Source: Dawidia soli (GTDB taxonomy: Bacteria; Bacteroidota; Bacteroidia; Cytophagales; Cyclobacteriaceae). From it: a DNA stretch of 64,000 bases. The DNA lies in the NCBI RefSeq assembly GCF_018598185.1, contig NZ_JAHESC010000012.1, positions 62,001 to 126,000 of the forward strand, given 5' to 3'. The notes under the pieces were generated by a model that did not search any database, was not told the DNA's origin, and saw only the letters and a program-made list of their open reading frames with translations. How positions within the stretch are numbered: position 1 is the stretch's first letter; each line of letters opens with the position of its first letter. Positions 18,674-28,237 of this stretch are shown here, piece by piece. The position numbers were made by a program, and so were the translations under genes.

Positions 18674-19852
18674 ATGATCAAGATCATTCTGCTATGCGAT
18701 TTCGGCGAGGAGTATGGCAAGAGCCTGCTTCGCGGCGTCACCCGGTACTCGAAAGATCACGGTCCCTGGGCCTTTTGCCGGATGCCTGCATACTTTCGTG
18801 AGCACCTGGGCATCGACGGTATATTGCAATGGGCGCGGGAATGGGGAGCGCACGGCATCATCGGCCAGTTCTATCACACCGAAGAGATCCTGAAATTCAC
18901 CCGGGCAGGAATCCCTGTGCTGGCCCAGGACTTCAAAGAGCGTTTTACGGACATTCCCAACATCACCGGCGACTATCACGCGGCGGGGAGAATGGGGGCT
19001 GAATATTTTCTAAAAAAAGGATTCAGCCATTTCGCCTTTTACGGTTTTCAGCACATCGTTTGGTCGCGAGAACGCGCGGAAGGTTTTGAAGAACGTCTGC
19101 AGCAAGCGGGGCATACGGTGCATTATTACGAGCATAACGAAGGCGCCCCGGCAGATATCTGGTATTATAAGCCCTCCGTGCTGATCCAGTGGCTGCGATC
19201 ACTGCCCACACCGATAGCGCTGATGGCCTGTGATGACAACCAGGGGCATCATATCACCGAGGCCGCGCGCCACGCGGGCATCCGTATTCCCGAAGACATG
19301 GCGGTGCTGGGGGTGGACAACGACGAGATGGTTTGCAACCTTTCCGACCCTCCCCTTTCCAGTATCGGCCTTGACACGGAAAAAAGCGGTTACGACGCTG
19401 CCCGCGTTATGGAACAAATGATCCATGCAGGCACCTTCTCCGGCCCCGACATCGTCGTACGGCCGACGCAGGTCATTTCCCGGCAATCGACCGACATCTT
19501 TGCCAGCCAGGACAAATACATTGTCAGCGCGCTGAAATATATACACGACAATCTGGACAAAAACCTCAACGTGGAGCAGGTACTAAAAGAAGTGCCCTTA
19601 TCCCGCCGGTCGCTTGAAAAACGCTTTATCCAGATTACGGGGTATCCTGTATACGAATACATCTATAATCAACGCATCGAACGGTTTACGCAAAAGCTAC
19701 TGGAAACAGACATGACCATTTTTGAAATTGCGATCGATCTGGGACTAAGCGACAGCAAGAACATTGCACGCCAGTTCAAACAAATCAAAGGCGTTACTCC
19801 CATGGAGTATCGCAAAAAATATATGCTGGCGAAACAAAGGGCCACGGCGTAG
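18674..19852 (+). CDS. XylR-like regulator: LacI-type sugar-binding domain fused to AraC-type HTH
   Basis: Protein of 392 residues. Residues about 1-270 are a periplasmic-binding-protein-like sensor ('GKSLLRGVTRYSK', 'GIIGQFYHTEE', 'AGIPVLAQDF', 'AILGVDNDEMVCNLSDPPLSSI'), as in E. coli XylR. Residues about 282-392 are an AraC HTH ('NLNVEQVLKEVPLSRRSLEKRF', 'IFEIAIDLGLSDSKNIARQFKQIKGVTPMEYR'). It should bind DNA as a dimer and respond to a cytoplasmic sugar such as a pentose. It is divergent from the SusC gene, the normal arrangement for a local regulator of a glycan locus with a GH43. The pentose ligand is inference from family and context. Confidence 0.88.
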   Translation: MIKIILLCDFGEEYGKSLLRGVTRYSKDHGPWAFCRMPAYFREHLGIDGILQWAREWGAHGIIGQFYHTEEILKFTRAGIPVLAQDFKERFTDIPNITGDYHAAGRMGAEYFLKKGFSHFAFYGFQHIVWSRERAEGFEERLQQAGHTVHYYEHNEGAPADIWYYKPSVLIQWLRSLPTPIALMACDDNQGHHITEAARHAGIRIPEDMAVLGVDNDEMVCNLSDPPLSSIGLDTEKSGYDAARVMEQMIHAGTFSGPDIVVRPTQVISRQSTDIFASQDKYIVSALKYIHDNLDKNLNVEQVLKEVPLSRRSLEKRFIQITGYPVYEYIYNQRIERFTQKLLETDMTIFEIAIDLGLSDSKNIARQFKQIKGVTPMEYRKKYMLAKQRATA

Positions 19853-19855
19853 TGT

Positions 19856-19880
19856 GCCGGCCCGTTCTTTCCTGGCCGGC
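19856..19880. terminator. Hairpin between convergent regulator and PhoPQ-related genes
   Basis: GCCGGCC / GGCCGGC arms (19856-19862 with 19874-19880) in the 35-base convergent gap, followed by a GGCTTTGTTATTTT tract on the plus strand. Confidence 0.55.
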
Positions 19881-19887
19881 GGCTTTG

Positions 19888-21258
19888 TTATTTTAAGAAT
19901 ACTTCGTCGTTATCCATCACAAACATGCGGGTGCTTTCGGTGTATTCACCACCTTTGGGGTCTTTGTATTTCAGGTCCAGGTAAAATGCCCGGTACCCCT
20001 TCTGCGGGTATGGCGTCGTTGTGGTGATCACCGCCGTCCTCTTTTTAAGTCCCAACGATTGTCCCTTCCAGGGATCGTTTCTGAAATCCGTGTCCTCAGA
20101 CGCTGCCGACCAAAGTATCACATCCACTAATACATCCGGTGTTACGGTTACGTTAAGGATCACACCTTTTTTCGCGGGGGTTGCGCTCCATTGGCAGGCC
20201 GGATAGGGCTGATGCGCCAATGTCATCCCCAGGAATGCGCTGAGGGCCTGGAAGGCTTGTTTCTTGTCGCCCAGGTCATGCCCTACGTTCGGCACATAGT
20301 GTATGAAGTTGAGGCCTGGTATGCTGTCGATGTAATGCTTTACCGCGTCGACCGTCCAGTATTCATCGTTCGTGCCCATGAAGATCATTTTCGGCATCGT
20401 CAATTTTTTACGGTACGCATAGGGGTCGACCATGGCCGTAATGGCATCTCCTTTTTCAGAATGAACCGTTTGCGGAATACCCAGCCTGACGTAGTCCTGG
20501 ATCTGCTCGCTATATCCCTTCAGCATCTTGACCTGGTAGTCGAGGTTTACGGGCATATTGAGCACGTCGATCACCATCGGGGCAATGGCCGCCACCCGTT
20601 TGTCGCTGGCGCCGGTCAGCCACGTGGTCCACCCACGTTTGGAGAATCCTGTCACCACAAAACGGTTTATATCGCGCTGCAACGTTTTCTTCGAAAACTC
20701 CTGAACCGCGTCCATGGCGCGCACCACACCTTTGACCATCGGGAACAAAAGCGGCCAGGAGTAGTCGCCATCTTCCTTGAACTGATGCAGCGTATAGGAG
20801 ATCAGGGCGTCTTCGGTCAGATCGCCCACCAACGGCTGGTTGGGTGTCTGGCGCAGAATAGCAACCACCGCGTGGTTCGCGGTCGCCATATCGGCGAGGC
20901 TCAGCGCCAGCTTATCGTCAGGCCCCCGCCACTCGGGCTCGCCTTTTTTATTAGATCCCCCGGTAATAAAAAGCAGCGCCCCGTCGTGGCGGCAATCTGC
21001 CGGCACCAGCACGGAGAGCTGGTGGGTCCACTGATATTCATGCCACTGTTGCGACACCAGCCGAATGTTATATACCTGGACTGTTCCCCGGGCATACGTA
21101 TCTTTCACTTCCCACCGGTACGATTTATCGCCGTTGCCAAGATATGCCTCCAGCGCCGTGGCGGCGCTCAGGGTGGATTGTGCCGGCAGGGTTTGCGCGA
21201 AGAGTAAGATGGTCAGCAACGTCAGGGCCACGGCGGCCCATACTTTATTTTTGATCAT
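19888..21258 (-). CDS. PhoPQ-activated pathogenicity-related family protein (secreted alpha/beta hydrolase)
   Basis: Protein of 456 residues with an N-terminal signal peptide (to about 27, LPAQ). It matches the PhoPQ_related family, whose members have an alpha/beta-hydrolase fold. A plausible triad is visible: Ser206 in 'VTGFSKRGW' (nucleophile elbow), Asp298 in 'MGTNDEYWTVD' and His327 in 'PNVGHDLG'. The 'WRGPDDKLA' and 'RQTPNQPL' blocks are also typical. The C-terminal ~110 residues form a beta-rich domain. Members are named from Salmonella PqaA; the enzymatic substrate is generally unknown. It is 54 bases downstream of a metallophosphoesterase gene on the same strand, so it is probably co-transcribed. 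An esterase acting on a decorated glycan would fit the neighbourhood but is inference. Confidence 0.85.
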   Translation of the reverse strand: MIKNKVWAAVALTLLTILLFAQTLPAQSTLSAATALEAYLGNGDKSYRWEVKDTYARGTVQVYNIRLVSQQWHEYQWTHQLSVLVPADCRHDGALLFITGGSNKKGEPEWRGPDDKLALSLADMATANHAVVAILRQTPNQPLVGDLTEDALISYTLHQFKEDGDYSWPLLFPMVKGVVRAMDAVQEFSKKTLQRDINRFVVTGFSKRGWTTWLTGASDKRVAAIAPMVIDVLNMPVNLDYQVKMLKGYSEQIQDYVRLGIPQTVHSEKGDAITAMVDPYAYRKKLTMPKMIFMGTNDEYWTVDAVKHYIDSIPGLNFIHYVPNVGHDLGDKKQAFQALSAFLGMTLAHQPYPACQWSATPAKKGVILNVTVTPDVLVDVILWSAASEDTDFRNDPWKGQSLGLKKRTAVITTTTPYPQKGYRAFYLDLKYKDPKGGEYTESTRMFVMDNDEVFLK

Positions 21259-21312
21259 AGCAGTGACATTCGTCTATGTAATGTGGTAAAAGTACGATTA
21301 TACAAGTATCCG

Positions 21313-22692
21313 TCACAATCGTTCGGGGGTATCGGGGATACGGTTCACCAATTTATTGATCCCCTGTTTCGATTTTACCAGGTCGAATGCGTCGTACAGC
21401 TCGCCGCGGGCCGTATACGATCCGAACGACAACGTATTGCCCTCGATCGAAATGATCTGAAAAAGTTGAGTGTTCCGGGCTTTGCGTTGCATCCATGGAT
21501 CGTTCGACAATTCATACATCTTGGGGCCGCTCACCGAGACCACGTATACCGTACCAGACGTTTTGTCTTTGACCGTATAGCCCGTCGGCACGTTTTTCAC
21601 CATGCCTCGTCCATAGGCATGGTCATGTCCCTGCAGTACGATATCGACATGGTGTTTATCGAAGACCGGCTTAAAATGCCGGCGCAGGTTTTCGTTGTCA
21701 CGGTTGGGCGAAGTAGAGAATACGGGGTAATGAAATGTAATCGCCGTCCAGGGCCGCGGGTCATGTGTCAGCACCGAGTCCAGCCACGCCACCTGCTGCT
21801 CGCGGTATACGGGCGACTCGTCAATTTGCTCTGCATCGAGCGAGATCACCTTCAGGTTTTTATAGTTCACCGCATAGCACGTTTCCTCCAGGCCCTTGGG
21901 TCCATTGCGCGGCAAATTGAACTGCGGGCGCCACTGCGGTGACAGTTTGACGCCCTTTCCATACTCGTGGTTTCCGGGGGTCATCATGCTGGGCACGGTG
22001 GCGTGAATATAACTGCCTGCATAGAACCACTCACCCCACTCGATGTCGCGGTCGAAGCGGTTGATCAGGTCCCCCGCGTGCAGCATGAAGTCGACCTGCG
22101 GCACCGTTTTGTAGGCCTCGCGGATAATACGCGACCACATCGACTTCAGGTCGTTCTGCGCGTCGCCAAAATAGAGAAAGGAGATCTTGTTGTGCGCGGC
22201 GTCGGGCATGCGCACCTGGAACCACTCACTCCAGGCGGCTTCGCTCCCCACCCGGTATACATATTGCTCACCGGGCGTAAGTTTTTCCAGGCGCCCGGAG
22301 AAGTAATGTGCCGTAACCACCGGTTCTTCTTCGCGCCGCACCTGGAGATACTCACGTTGCGCCGGCTGTCGTGTGACCTTGTCGCGGAATTCCGGTCCTG
22401 CGGTCGCTACCGCATACTCTATAAAGCCGGCCGCGACGGTGGTATCGGTCCGCCAGTTTACGGCCAGGCACGTTTCGGGTGTTTCCGAAAGGTTCAGGAT
22501 TATCCGACCGGGTTCCGGCGTGGGAAACAGCAGCGTCGGAGGCAGCACAACAGCATGGTTGTGCGTGTGACCGTGATGCGCGCCGGTGTAGTCGTGATAC
22601 TCGGCATCCGCTCCGCGTACGTAAATATACCGGACAAAGCCGGCAGACAGGATAAAAACCGCTGCCAGCACTACAAACCACTTCTTATACAT
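21313..22692 (-). CDS. Metallophosphoesterase with N-terminal Fn3/purple acid phosphatase-like domain
   Basis: Protein of 459 residues with an N-terminal hydrophobic signal or anchor (about 5-22), then a His-rich linker (residues 34-46, HHGHTHNH core). A purple-acid-phosphatase-type fibronectin domain (about 60-160) and the calcineurin-like catalytic domain follow. Metal ligands are in standard order: GDAQND (176-181), HAGDLI (205-210), GNHEYG (240-245), FHYPV (320-324), GHDHAYG (355-361). It should hydrolyse phosphomonoesters, or possibly diesters, in the periplasm with a dinuclear metal centre. It starts just after the terminator that ends the SusCD transcript, so it begins a new unit with the PhoPQ-related gene. 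The His-rich linker might store or deliver metal. Confidence 0.88.
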   Translation of the reverse strand: MYKKWFVVLAAVFILSAGFVRYIYVRGADAEYHDYTGAHHGHTHNHAVVLPPTLLFPTPEPGRIILNLSETPETCLAVNWRTDTTVAAGFIEYAVATAGPEFRDKVTRQPAQREYLQVRREEEPVVTAHYFSGRLEKLTPGEQYVYRVGSEAAWSEWFQVRMPDAAHNKISFLYFGDAQNDLKSMWSRIIREAYKTVPQVDFMLHAGDLINRFDRDIEWGEWFYAGSYIHATVPSMMTPGNHEYGKGVKLSPQWRPQFNLPRNGPKGLEETCYAVNYKNLKVISLDAEQIDESPVYREQQVAWLDSVLTHDPRPWTAITFHYPVFSTSPNRDNENLRRHFKPVFDKHHVDIVLQGHDHAYGRGMVKNVPTGYTVKDKTSGTVYVVSVSGPKMYELSNDPWMQRKARNTQLFQIISIEGNTLSFGSYTARGELYDAFDLVKSKQGINKLVNRIPDTPERL

Positions 22693-22730
22693 GAAAAGCA
22701 GAATTTTGAATCATGAATTTATATAAAAAA

Positions 22731-22753
22731 TAGCGGGGCCATAGCCCCCGCTA
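22731..22753 (-). terminator. Terminator of the second SusCD operon
   Basis: TAGCGGGG / CCCCGCTA arms (22731-22738 with 22746-22753). On the minus strand the stem is followed by TTTTTTATATA, a convincing intrinsic terminator after susD (locus 2). Confidence 0.85.
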
Positions 22754-22777
22754 CACCTGTATACTACCAGACAAATG

Positions 22778-24424
22778 TTACCAGGGCTTTGATGTTCCTT
22801 GTAATAACCACTGCTTGGACCAGGCGCTGTTGGCGCCGTCGGCCTGGGTGTACTGTGTGGTCTCCAGCCTTTCCAGGGCCTTTGCCGTATTGGCGGCATT
22901 CATTTCGATCTCGTCCTGCATATAATAAAACCGCACGGGGAGTGCATCCCTGGCGGCAGCTGGCCCGGCATGCAGAACCGGTAAGCCGGTACGGCGGTAG
23001 TCAAACCAGGACTCTGTCGTGGCCGACCAGCTGGCGATCCATTTTTGTGTCATTACTTTTTCCAGTTGCTCGTCGGTATCGCCCGACAGGATCACAGACG
23101 GCTGCATTACATAATCATCGTATGTATTGTCTACGCCCCACGTTTCAAAGGACGCGCGGATACCCGCCAAATAGTGCTCACTTGCATTCCCCGTGGCCCA
23201 ACCTTTCAGCGTCGCTTCGGCCAGGAGAAAGCGTACTTCGGCGGCAGAGATCAGCCTGGCTTTCAACAGCGGGCCGGCAGCTTCCGCGTAAATGGGGCTG
23301 AGGTAAGAAACGTGGGGGTTGTTCGACGTTTGGCCGGGTGTAGGGTTGAGGTTGTAGCCCGAGGGCTGGTTCGAAACGCTCGGCGGTATACCGACATACT
23401 CCGGGTCGGTATCAATCGACTTTGTTCCCACGACGTCGGGCGACAGGTAGCGCACACCGTCCTCGATCTGATCCGTGCCTGCGGGAAGACCCGGGTCGAC
23501 CACCAGGGGAATCTCCACCTTGCTTGCCCATACACCGAGTCGTGCGTCGTCCAGTGCTTGTAAGGCGTCGACCAGTGTAGCACACATCCTGTTGCGGCGG
23601 TAGTTGCTGCCGCTGGCATCGAAGACCGCGTTCGACGGCCAGGAGTCGCCCTCACTATTGCCGGCATAGGACAGGGTGGCGTCTTCCCCGGCAGAGGTTA
23701 TCAGCGGGTAATCATCGGGATGCGCAAAGATCTTCTCGACCCCCTGACGGGAAACGTCCGGAAGCTTGGACGAGAGGCGCATATAATAACGCAATAACAA
23801 AGAGTTGGCCATTTTTCGCCATAGGGCGGGATCCATATGCATCGACGCGTACGGCACGTCGTCGTCTTCGTACAGGCCGATATATTCTTGCCTGTCTTTT
23901 GACAGCAGCGTGTTGGCTGTTTCGAGGTCGGCAATAATGCCGCGATAGATCGTCTCCTGATCATCGAATGCGGGCAGCTTGTTCTCTACTCCCGGGAGGT
24001 CGCCATTCAGGGCGTGCGTATAGGGTGCGTCGCCCCAAAGATCGGTGATGAGCCCGAACATCATCGATTTCATGATCAGCGAAACACCCTGGTGAAATTC
24101 CATTCCCAACTCGGTCGAGCGCTCGTACAGAACTTTGTTGTCGCGCAAGACGCCGTAATAGGGCGTCCAGCTCTGGTTCGTCCAGGCGTAATCGTTATGT
24201 TCGTCGAACCATGCGTCGAGCTGCGTATGCTGCATCACTCCGGCAATGTTTCCGAAACCGAGATTGAGGTATAGCTTCGACGCTTCGGTCACAACGGTTG
24301 GTAATACCAGGTTCGGATTGATCACGCCGGGCTCTACGCCGTTCGGGTTTTCGTTGAGCTCGGTCAGGTCATCACACGAGAGACAGACCATCAGTATACT
24401 TATTGCAAAATATTTTAGTTTCAT
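22778..24424 (-). CDS. SusD/RagB-like nutrient-binding lipoprotein (locus 2)
   Basis: Lipoprotein of 548 residues with the lipobox ending at Cys17 (MVCLSCDDLTELNENPNG). The early 'NENPNGV' motif, 'LLLRYYMRLSSKLPD' and the short overall length fit the SusD-like_2 subgroup rather than the classical SusD of locus 1. It probably binds the substrate at the surface and closes the SusC barrel encoded 11 bases upstream. The C-terminal region keeps 'QKWIASWSATTESWFDYRRTGLPVL', the usual conserved block. No glycoside hydrolase lies in this transcript. The subgroup occurs with peptide-, nucleotide- or glycan-type SusC partners, so its ligand need not be a polysaccharide. Confidence 0.9.
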   Translation of the reverse strand: MKLKYFAISILMVCLSCDDLTELNENPNGVEPGVINPNLVLPTVVTEASKLYLNLGFGNIAGVMQHTQLDAWFDEHNDYAWTNQSWTPYYGVLRDNKVLYERSTELGMEFHQGVSLIMKSMMFGLITDLWGDAPYTHALNGDLPGVENKLPAFDDQETIYRGIIADLETANTLLSKDRQEYIGLYEDDDVPYASMHMDPALWRKMANSLLLRYYMRLSSKLPDVSRQGVEKIFAHPDDYPLITSAGEDATLSYAGNSEGDSWPSNAVFDASGSNYRRNRMCATLVDALQALDDARLGVWASKVEIPLVVDPGLPAGTDQIEDGVRYLSPDVVGTKSIDTDPEYVGIPPSVSNQPSGYNLNPTPGQTSNNPHVSYLSPIYAEAAGPLLKARLISAAEVRFLLAEATLKGWATGNASEHYLAGIRASFETWGVDNTYDDYVMQPSVILSGDTDEQLEKVMTQKWIASWSATTESWFDYRRTGLPVLHAGPAAARDALPVRFYYMQDEIEMNAANTAKALERLETTQYTQADGANSAWSKQWLLQGTSKPW

Positions 24425-24435
24425 ACGGTCGCGTT

Positions 24436-27400
24436 TTAGAAAGTGAGACTTACTTTAAAACCAGTGGAAATTGTCCAGGGGTTGACGTTGTACCGTTCAA
24501 TTCCCTGCTTGAACTGGATCCCATTTCCCTGCGCACCCGACTCGGGTTGGAACGCCAGCTCAGGATCCACTCCTACCGCGGCGGCCGTCCAGAGCATGAT
24601 GTTCCGGGCGTAGACCGACAGCGAGGCGTTGCGGATGCCGATGGATTGTACCAGGGGCGCCGGCAGCTGGTAGGCGAGGGAGATCTCGCGGAGCTTGATG
24701 AAGGATGCATCGAACATGGCAGCGCCCATAAAATCCCAGGGATAGTTATCGGCATAGGGAATATACTTCGTCCCATCGCCTCCCAGGTTTTCGGTATAGC
24801 CGATGATATTTCCGTCACCGTCATACTGCGCGATCACTCCGGGATTGAAGACACCGTCGTTAAGCGTCACTCCGTCTTCAAGCTCCAGTGAATGCCCGCC
24901 ATACGCCGCCGTAGGACCGCCGACGATGTTGATACCGTCGGTGATCAATGTTCCCTGGTTTGCCACCAGCCAATCGCGTAGCGCCTGCCCTGTGCGATTA
25001 CCCGGATTGATCAGCAGATCGAGAAATCGCTGGGTCTTCAAATCGGACTCTGCATATCGATATGTTTGCGAGATAAAATCTCCGCCCTTGCGCCAGTCGA
25101 AAGACATATTCAACGTGAAGGCCTTGTACGCCACGGTGGTTTGCAGGCCCATGGTGAAGTCGGGATTAAAATTGCCGATCTTGTTCTTGACATTGCTGCT
25201 TCTGATCACCTGCCAGGTACCTTCGTCGCTCAGGAGCGGGTAGCCATAGTACGGAGAGGTCTTATCTTCAACCGTCACCATTTTGCTGTCGTAGATGTCG
25301 CCGATCGTTTCGCCGACATAGGTCCTCACCTCGGCCCGGCCGTCGCTCCAGAAAGAATAGAACGGAAGCTCCTCCGGCAGCTCAACGATCTTGGTGCGGT
25401 TGCGACTGTAGTTCACGGAAACGTCCCAGCGCAAGTCACCTTTTTGAACAGGCGTGCCGCCCAAAGCAAACTCCCAGCCGCGGCTCTGCAAAAGGCCGGC
25501 GTTTATCTTTTGCTTTTCGAATCCCGACGACGGCACCATGTCTGTGAGAATGATCTGGTTCTTGTTGTCCGTCGTATAGTATGTCCCTTCGAACCGTATG
25601 CGGTTGTCCAGCAGGCCAAACTCCGCTCCCACTTCCGTGGACGTAGAAATCTCAGGTTTTAACGCGGGTGTGAGCAGGTCCGCAGGTCTCGTTACCCGTG
25701 GTGTGCCGTCCCATGCGCTGGCGGTATTCATGATATTGATCAGCTGGTAAGGGCCGGCGTCATTGCCCACCTGCGCCACTGCGCCCCGTAACTTGAGCAT
25801 GCTCACTTGCTCCGGCATGGGCAGCATCTCGTTCACCAGCACACTGAGGGAGGCGGATGGATAGAAGTAAGAATTTTCCCCTTTCGGCAATGTGCTCGAC
25901 CAATCGTTACGCGCGGTAAGATCCAGGTAGACCATGTCTTTATACCCCAGGTTCACCAGGCCATACGCGCTGTAAATACCTTTCTCGCCGAAATAGTTGC
26001 TGTAATCGAGGTTGTCGACGGCAATATTCTGAATGGTAAATATTCCGGGCGTGATCAGACCGGCACCGGGTTTGCTCGACGTGGATACATTGCCCGACTT
26101 TTGATACATCGTGTTCCCTCCTACGGATGCCGTGACATGCCACGGTGCAAAATCTTTTTTATAGGTGACCAGAAAGTCGGCATTCCGTTCGAACCGGTCC
26201 ATATTCATCACGCCATAGGCTCCGCCGGGCTCGCCGGTGTAGCTGTTGGCTATTTTGGACTCCCGCTGTTCGCGATACGTATCCATCGAATAACGTCCCA
26301 TCAGGCTGAAAGCGTCCGTGATCTGCCATTCGGCTTTGACGTTGCCATATACCCGATCGCGCACAAAGCTGTTGTTCACTTCATACGCCAGGAAATAGGG
26401 ATTGTTATATTCGCCCGCGCCATTATCCTGTGTAAGCTGTTGTAACCCTTCCTGGCCCTTTACCCAATAGTTCCGCAGGTCGTGGATGTCGATGTGCGGC
26501 GATACGTAGTACGCCCACTGAATGGGGTTTGCACCGCGGTTGTTTGCGGGGCGATTGTTCGAATTACTCCGGGTGAAGCTCAGGTTGGTGCTCACCTTCA
26601 CTTTCGGATGCAGCTGCACGCCGGTACTCAGGTCCAGGGAATTCCGGAACAGATCGGAATTGGGGATGATCCCCCGGTTGGACATGTTTGTGTAGGCAAT
26701 GCTATAATTCAGTTGCTCGGTGCTGTTCGCGATAGCAATTGAGTTTGTCGACGTGATACCGGTCTGTACAAAGTCCTTCACATTGTCGGGGTGCGACACC
26801 AGCTCCGTGGGAATGGGGTTGCCGTTCGCGTCGAGCGGGCTGTTCCACTGAATGGCTTTGTAGCCTTTATCAAGCTCCGGACCATTGCCGGCCACCGACT
26901 CCTCGTCGATCGTCAATACGCCCGAGGGATTGTTGTCGGGCGTATACGGACGGACACCGATGGCAAATTTGCTGTGAAACGGAAGGAACTTGTACGGTAT
27001 GTCAAAGGCGTTGTTGGAGGATACGTTTATGGTCATACGCTTAGCCTTCGATCCGGATTTGGTGGTGATCAATACCACGCCGTTTCCGGCTCTCGAGCCG
27101 TACAATGCGGCCGCGCTGGCGCCTTTCAGCACCGATACCGATTCGATATTATCGGGATTAATGTCCGAGATAGCATTGCCATAGTCCACGCGATTGTCGC
27201 TTCCAAAGCCCCCGATGTTATTAAGACCGCTCGCCACGGGCACACCGTCTACGACAAACAGTGGTTGGTTATCATTGCTCAGGGACTTGGCACCCCGTAT
27301 GATCATGCTCACAGACGAGCCCGGACCGCCCGTAGATGATATTGCGACACCCGGCACCCGCCCGGCAAGGCCGTTGAGCACGTTCTCCTGTGGTATCCGG

Positions 27401-27837
27401 CTCAGGTCTCCGCCGCTCACTTTTCCCACGGAATAGCCCAGGGAGCGCTCTTCGCGTTTAATGCCCAGGGCCGTTACAACAACTTCGTCCAACGCTTCGG
27501 AATTCGGTAGCAACGTCACGTCCAATGTCGTCCGGTCGCCGACCACAACTTCCTGCGTGGTGAACCCGATATAGGAAAAAATAACAACGGCGTCACTATT
27601 AGCCACGGACAATGTATACCGGCCGTCGGCATCCGTCATGGTACCCAACTGGGTGCCCTTGACATACACATTTACGCCGGGCAGCGCGGTGCCGTCTTCC
27701 GCAGACGTTACCCTTCCCGACACCGTAACATCGTTTGCGGCCAACACCATCCCGGCATTCACCATCAGCATCATGACCAGGACCAGCAACCGTGCACGTC
27801 GCCGCCCTTGGCTTTGTTTGTAAAAGTGTAATTCCAT
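24436..27837 (-). CDS. SusC/RagA-family TonB-dependent outer membrane transporter (locus 2)
   Basis: Protein of 1133 residues: signal peptide (to about 33), carboxypeptidase-regulatory-like domain ('GRVTSAEDGTALPGVNVYVKGT', 'TDADGRYTLSV'), plug with 'DEVVVTALGIKREERSLGYS', the 'ENVLNGLAGRVPGV' block and 'PLFVVDGVPVASG', then a beta-barrel ending 'FKVSLTF'. The 'ALGIKREERSLGYSVG' version of the TonB-box region marks a common SusC subfamily distinct from locus 1. It imports the ligand captured by the SusD-like_2 partner downstream. Two 12-mer direct repeats 20 bases apart lie just upstream (27848-27879) and may be an operator. No extracytoplasmic sigma or anti-sigma gene is nearby. Confidence 0.95.
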   Translation of the reverse strand: MELHFYKQSQGRRRARLLVLVMMLMVNAGMVLAANDVTVSGRVTSAEDGTALPGVNVYVKGTQLGTMTDADGRYTLSVANSDAVVIFSYIGFTTQEVVVGDRTTLDVTLLPNSEALDEVVVTALGIKREERSLGYSVGKVSGGDLSRIPQENVLNGLAGRVPGVAISSTGGPGSSVSMIIRGAKSLSNDNQPLFVVDGVPVASGLNNIGGFGSDNRVDYGNAISDINPDNIESVSVLKGASAAALYGSRAGNGVVLITTKSGSKAKRMTINVSSNNAFDIPYKFLPFHSKFAIGVRPYTPDNNPSGVLTIDEESVAGNGPELDKGYKAIQWNSPLDANGNPIPTELVSHPDNVKDFVQTGITSTNSIAIANSTEQLNYSIAYTNMSNRGIIPNSDLFRNSLDLSTGVQLHPKVKVSTNLSFTRSNSNNRPANNRGANPIQWAYYVSPHIDIHDLRNYWVKGQEGLQQLTQDNGAGEYNNPYFLAYEVNNSFVRDRVYGNVKAEWQITDAFSLMGRYSMDTYREQRESKIANSYTGEPGGAYGVMNMDRFERNADFLVTYKKDFAPWHVTASVGGNTMYQKSGNVSTSSKPGAGLITPGIFTIQNIAVDNLDYSNYFGEKGIYSAYGLVNLGYKDMVYLDLTARNDWSSTLPKGENSYFYPSASLSVLVNEMLPMPEQVSMLKLRGAVAQVGNDAGPYQLINIMNTASAWDGTPRVTRPADLLTPALKPEISTSTEVGAEFGLLDNRIRFEGTYYTTDNKNQIILTDMVPSSGFEKQKINAGLLQSRGWEFALGGTPVQKGDLRWDVSVNYSRNRTKIVELPEELPFYSFWSDGRAEVRTYVGETIGDIYDSKMVTVEDKTSPYYGYPLLSDEGTWQVIRSSNVKNKIGNFNPDFTMGLQTTVAYKAFTLNMSFDWRKGGDFISQTYRYAESDLKTQRFLDLLINPGNRTGQALRDWLVANQGTLITDGINIVGGPTAAYGGHSLELEDGVTLNDGVFNPGVIAQYDGDGNIIGYTENLGGDGTKYIPYADNYPWDFMGAAMFDASFIKLREISLAYQLPAPLVQSIGIRNASLSVYARNIMLWTAAAVGVDPELAFQPESGAQGNGIQFKQGIERYNVNPWTISTGFKVSLTF

Positions 27838-28237
27838 ATATAATCAGGTTTGGTTTACGTGTATTAAGTTTGAGTTACGGCAATTATGAAACGATGATCA
27901 TTTCTTAAAGCGGAAGTAACGATACGATCGCGTCATCTATACTTCTCCGGCAGCCGCTATATATTCTTCTTCCAACGGCCAAATATAGCGACGGATGATG
28001 CGCACTGTGCGCGCATTTTGCGTTAACCAGTTCGGTCTTTGCGCAAGAAATTGGAATTGACCTCAGCTCACTACGGCGCGGGGTTGCGCAGCACGAATGG
28101 CAGTGCGCAGACAAATTAACAGTTTACATGACACCTGTCGGTCATCGCAGACCGATCGCGGTCGGCTCGCGACGATTGATGAGCGCCGCCGCGCCAGCAA
28201 GGCGATGTTCTCATTCCTATGATCATACGTTGTTCCG
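27838..28237. other. Upstream region of susC (locus 2), 400 bases
   Basis: No credible gene. Next to the susC start it carries GTTTGGTTTACG (27848-27859) and GTTTGAGTTACG (27868-27879), 10 of 12 bases identical and exactly 20 bases apart. A GC-rich stretch with minor self-complementarity follows at about 28070-28210. Nothing else is recognised. Confidence 0.55.
27848..27879. promoter_or_regulatory. Paired direct repeat upstream of susC (locus 2), operator candidate
   Basis: Two near-identical 12-mers start 20 bases apart (two helical turns), ending 31 and 11 bases from the susC start codon (27837). The spacing is typical of tandem binding of an activator dimer, but the position within the probable leader would also suit a post-transcriptional element. 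Confidence 0.35.
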
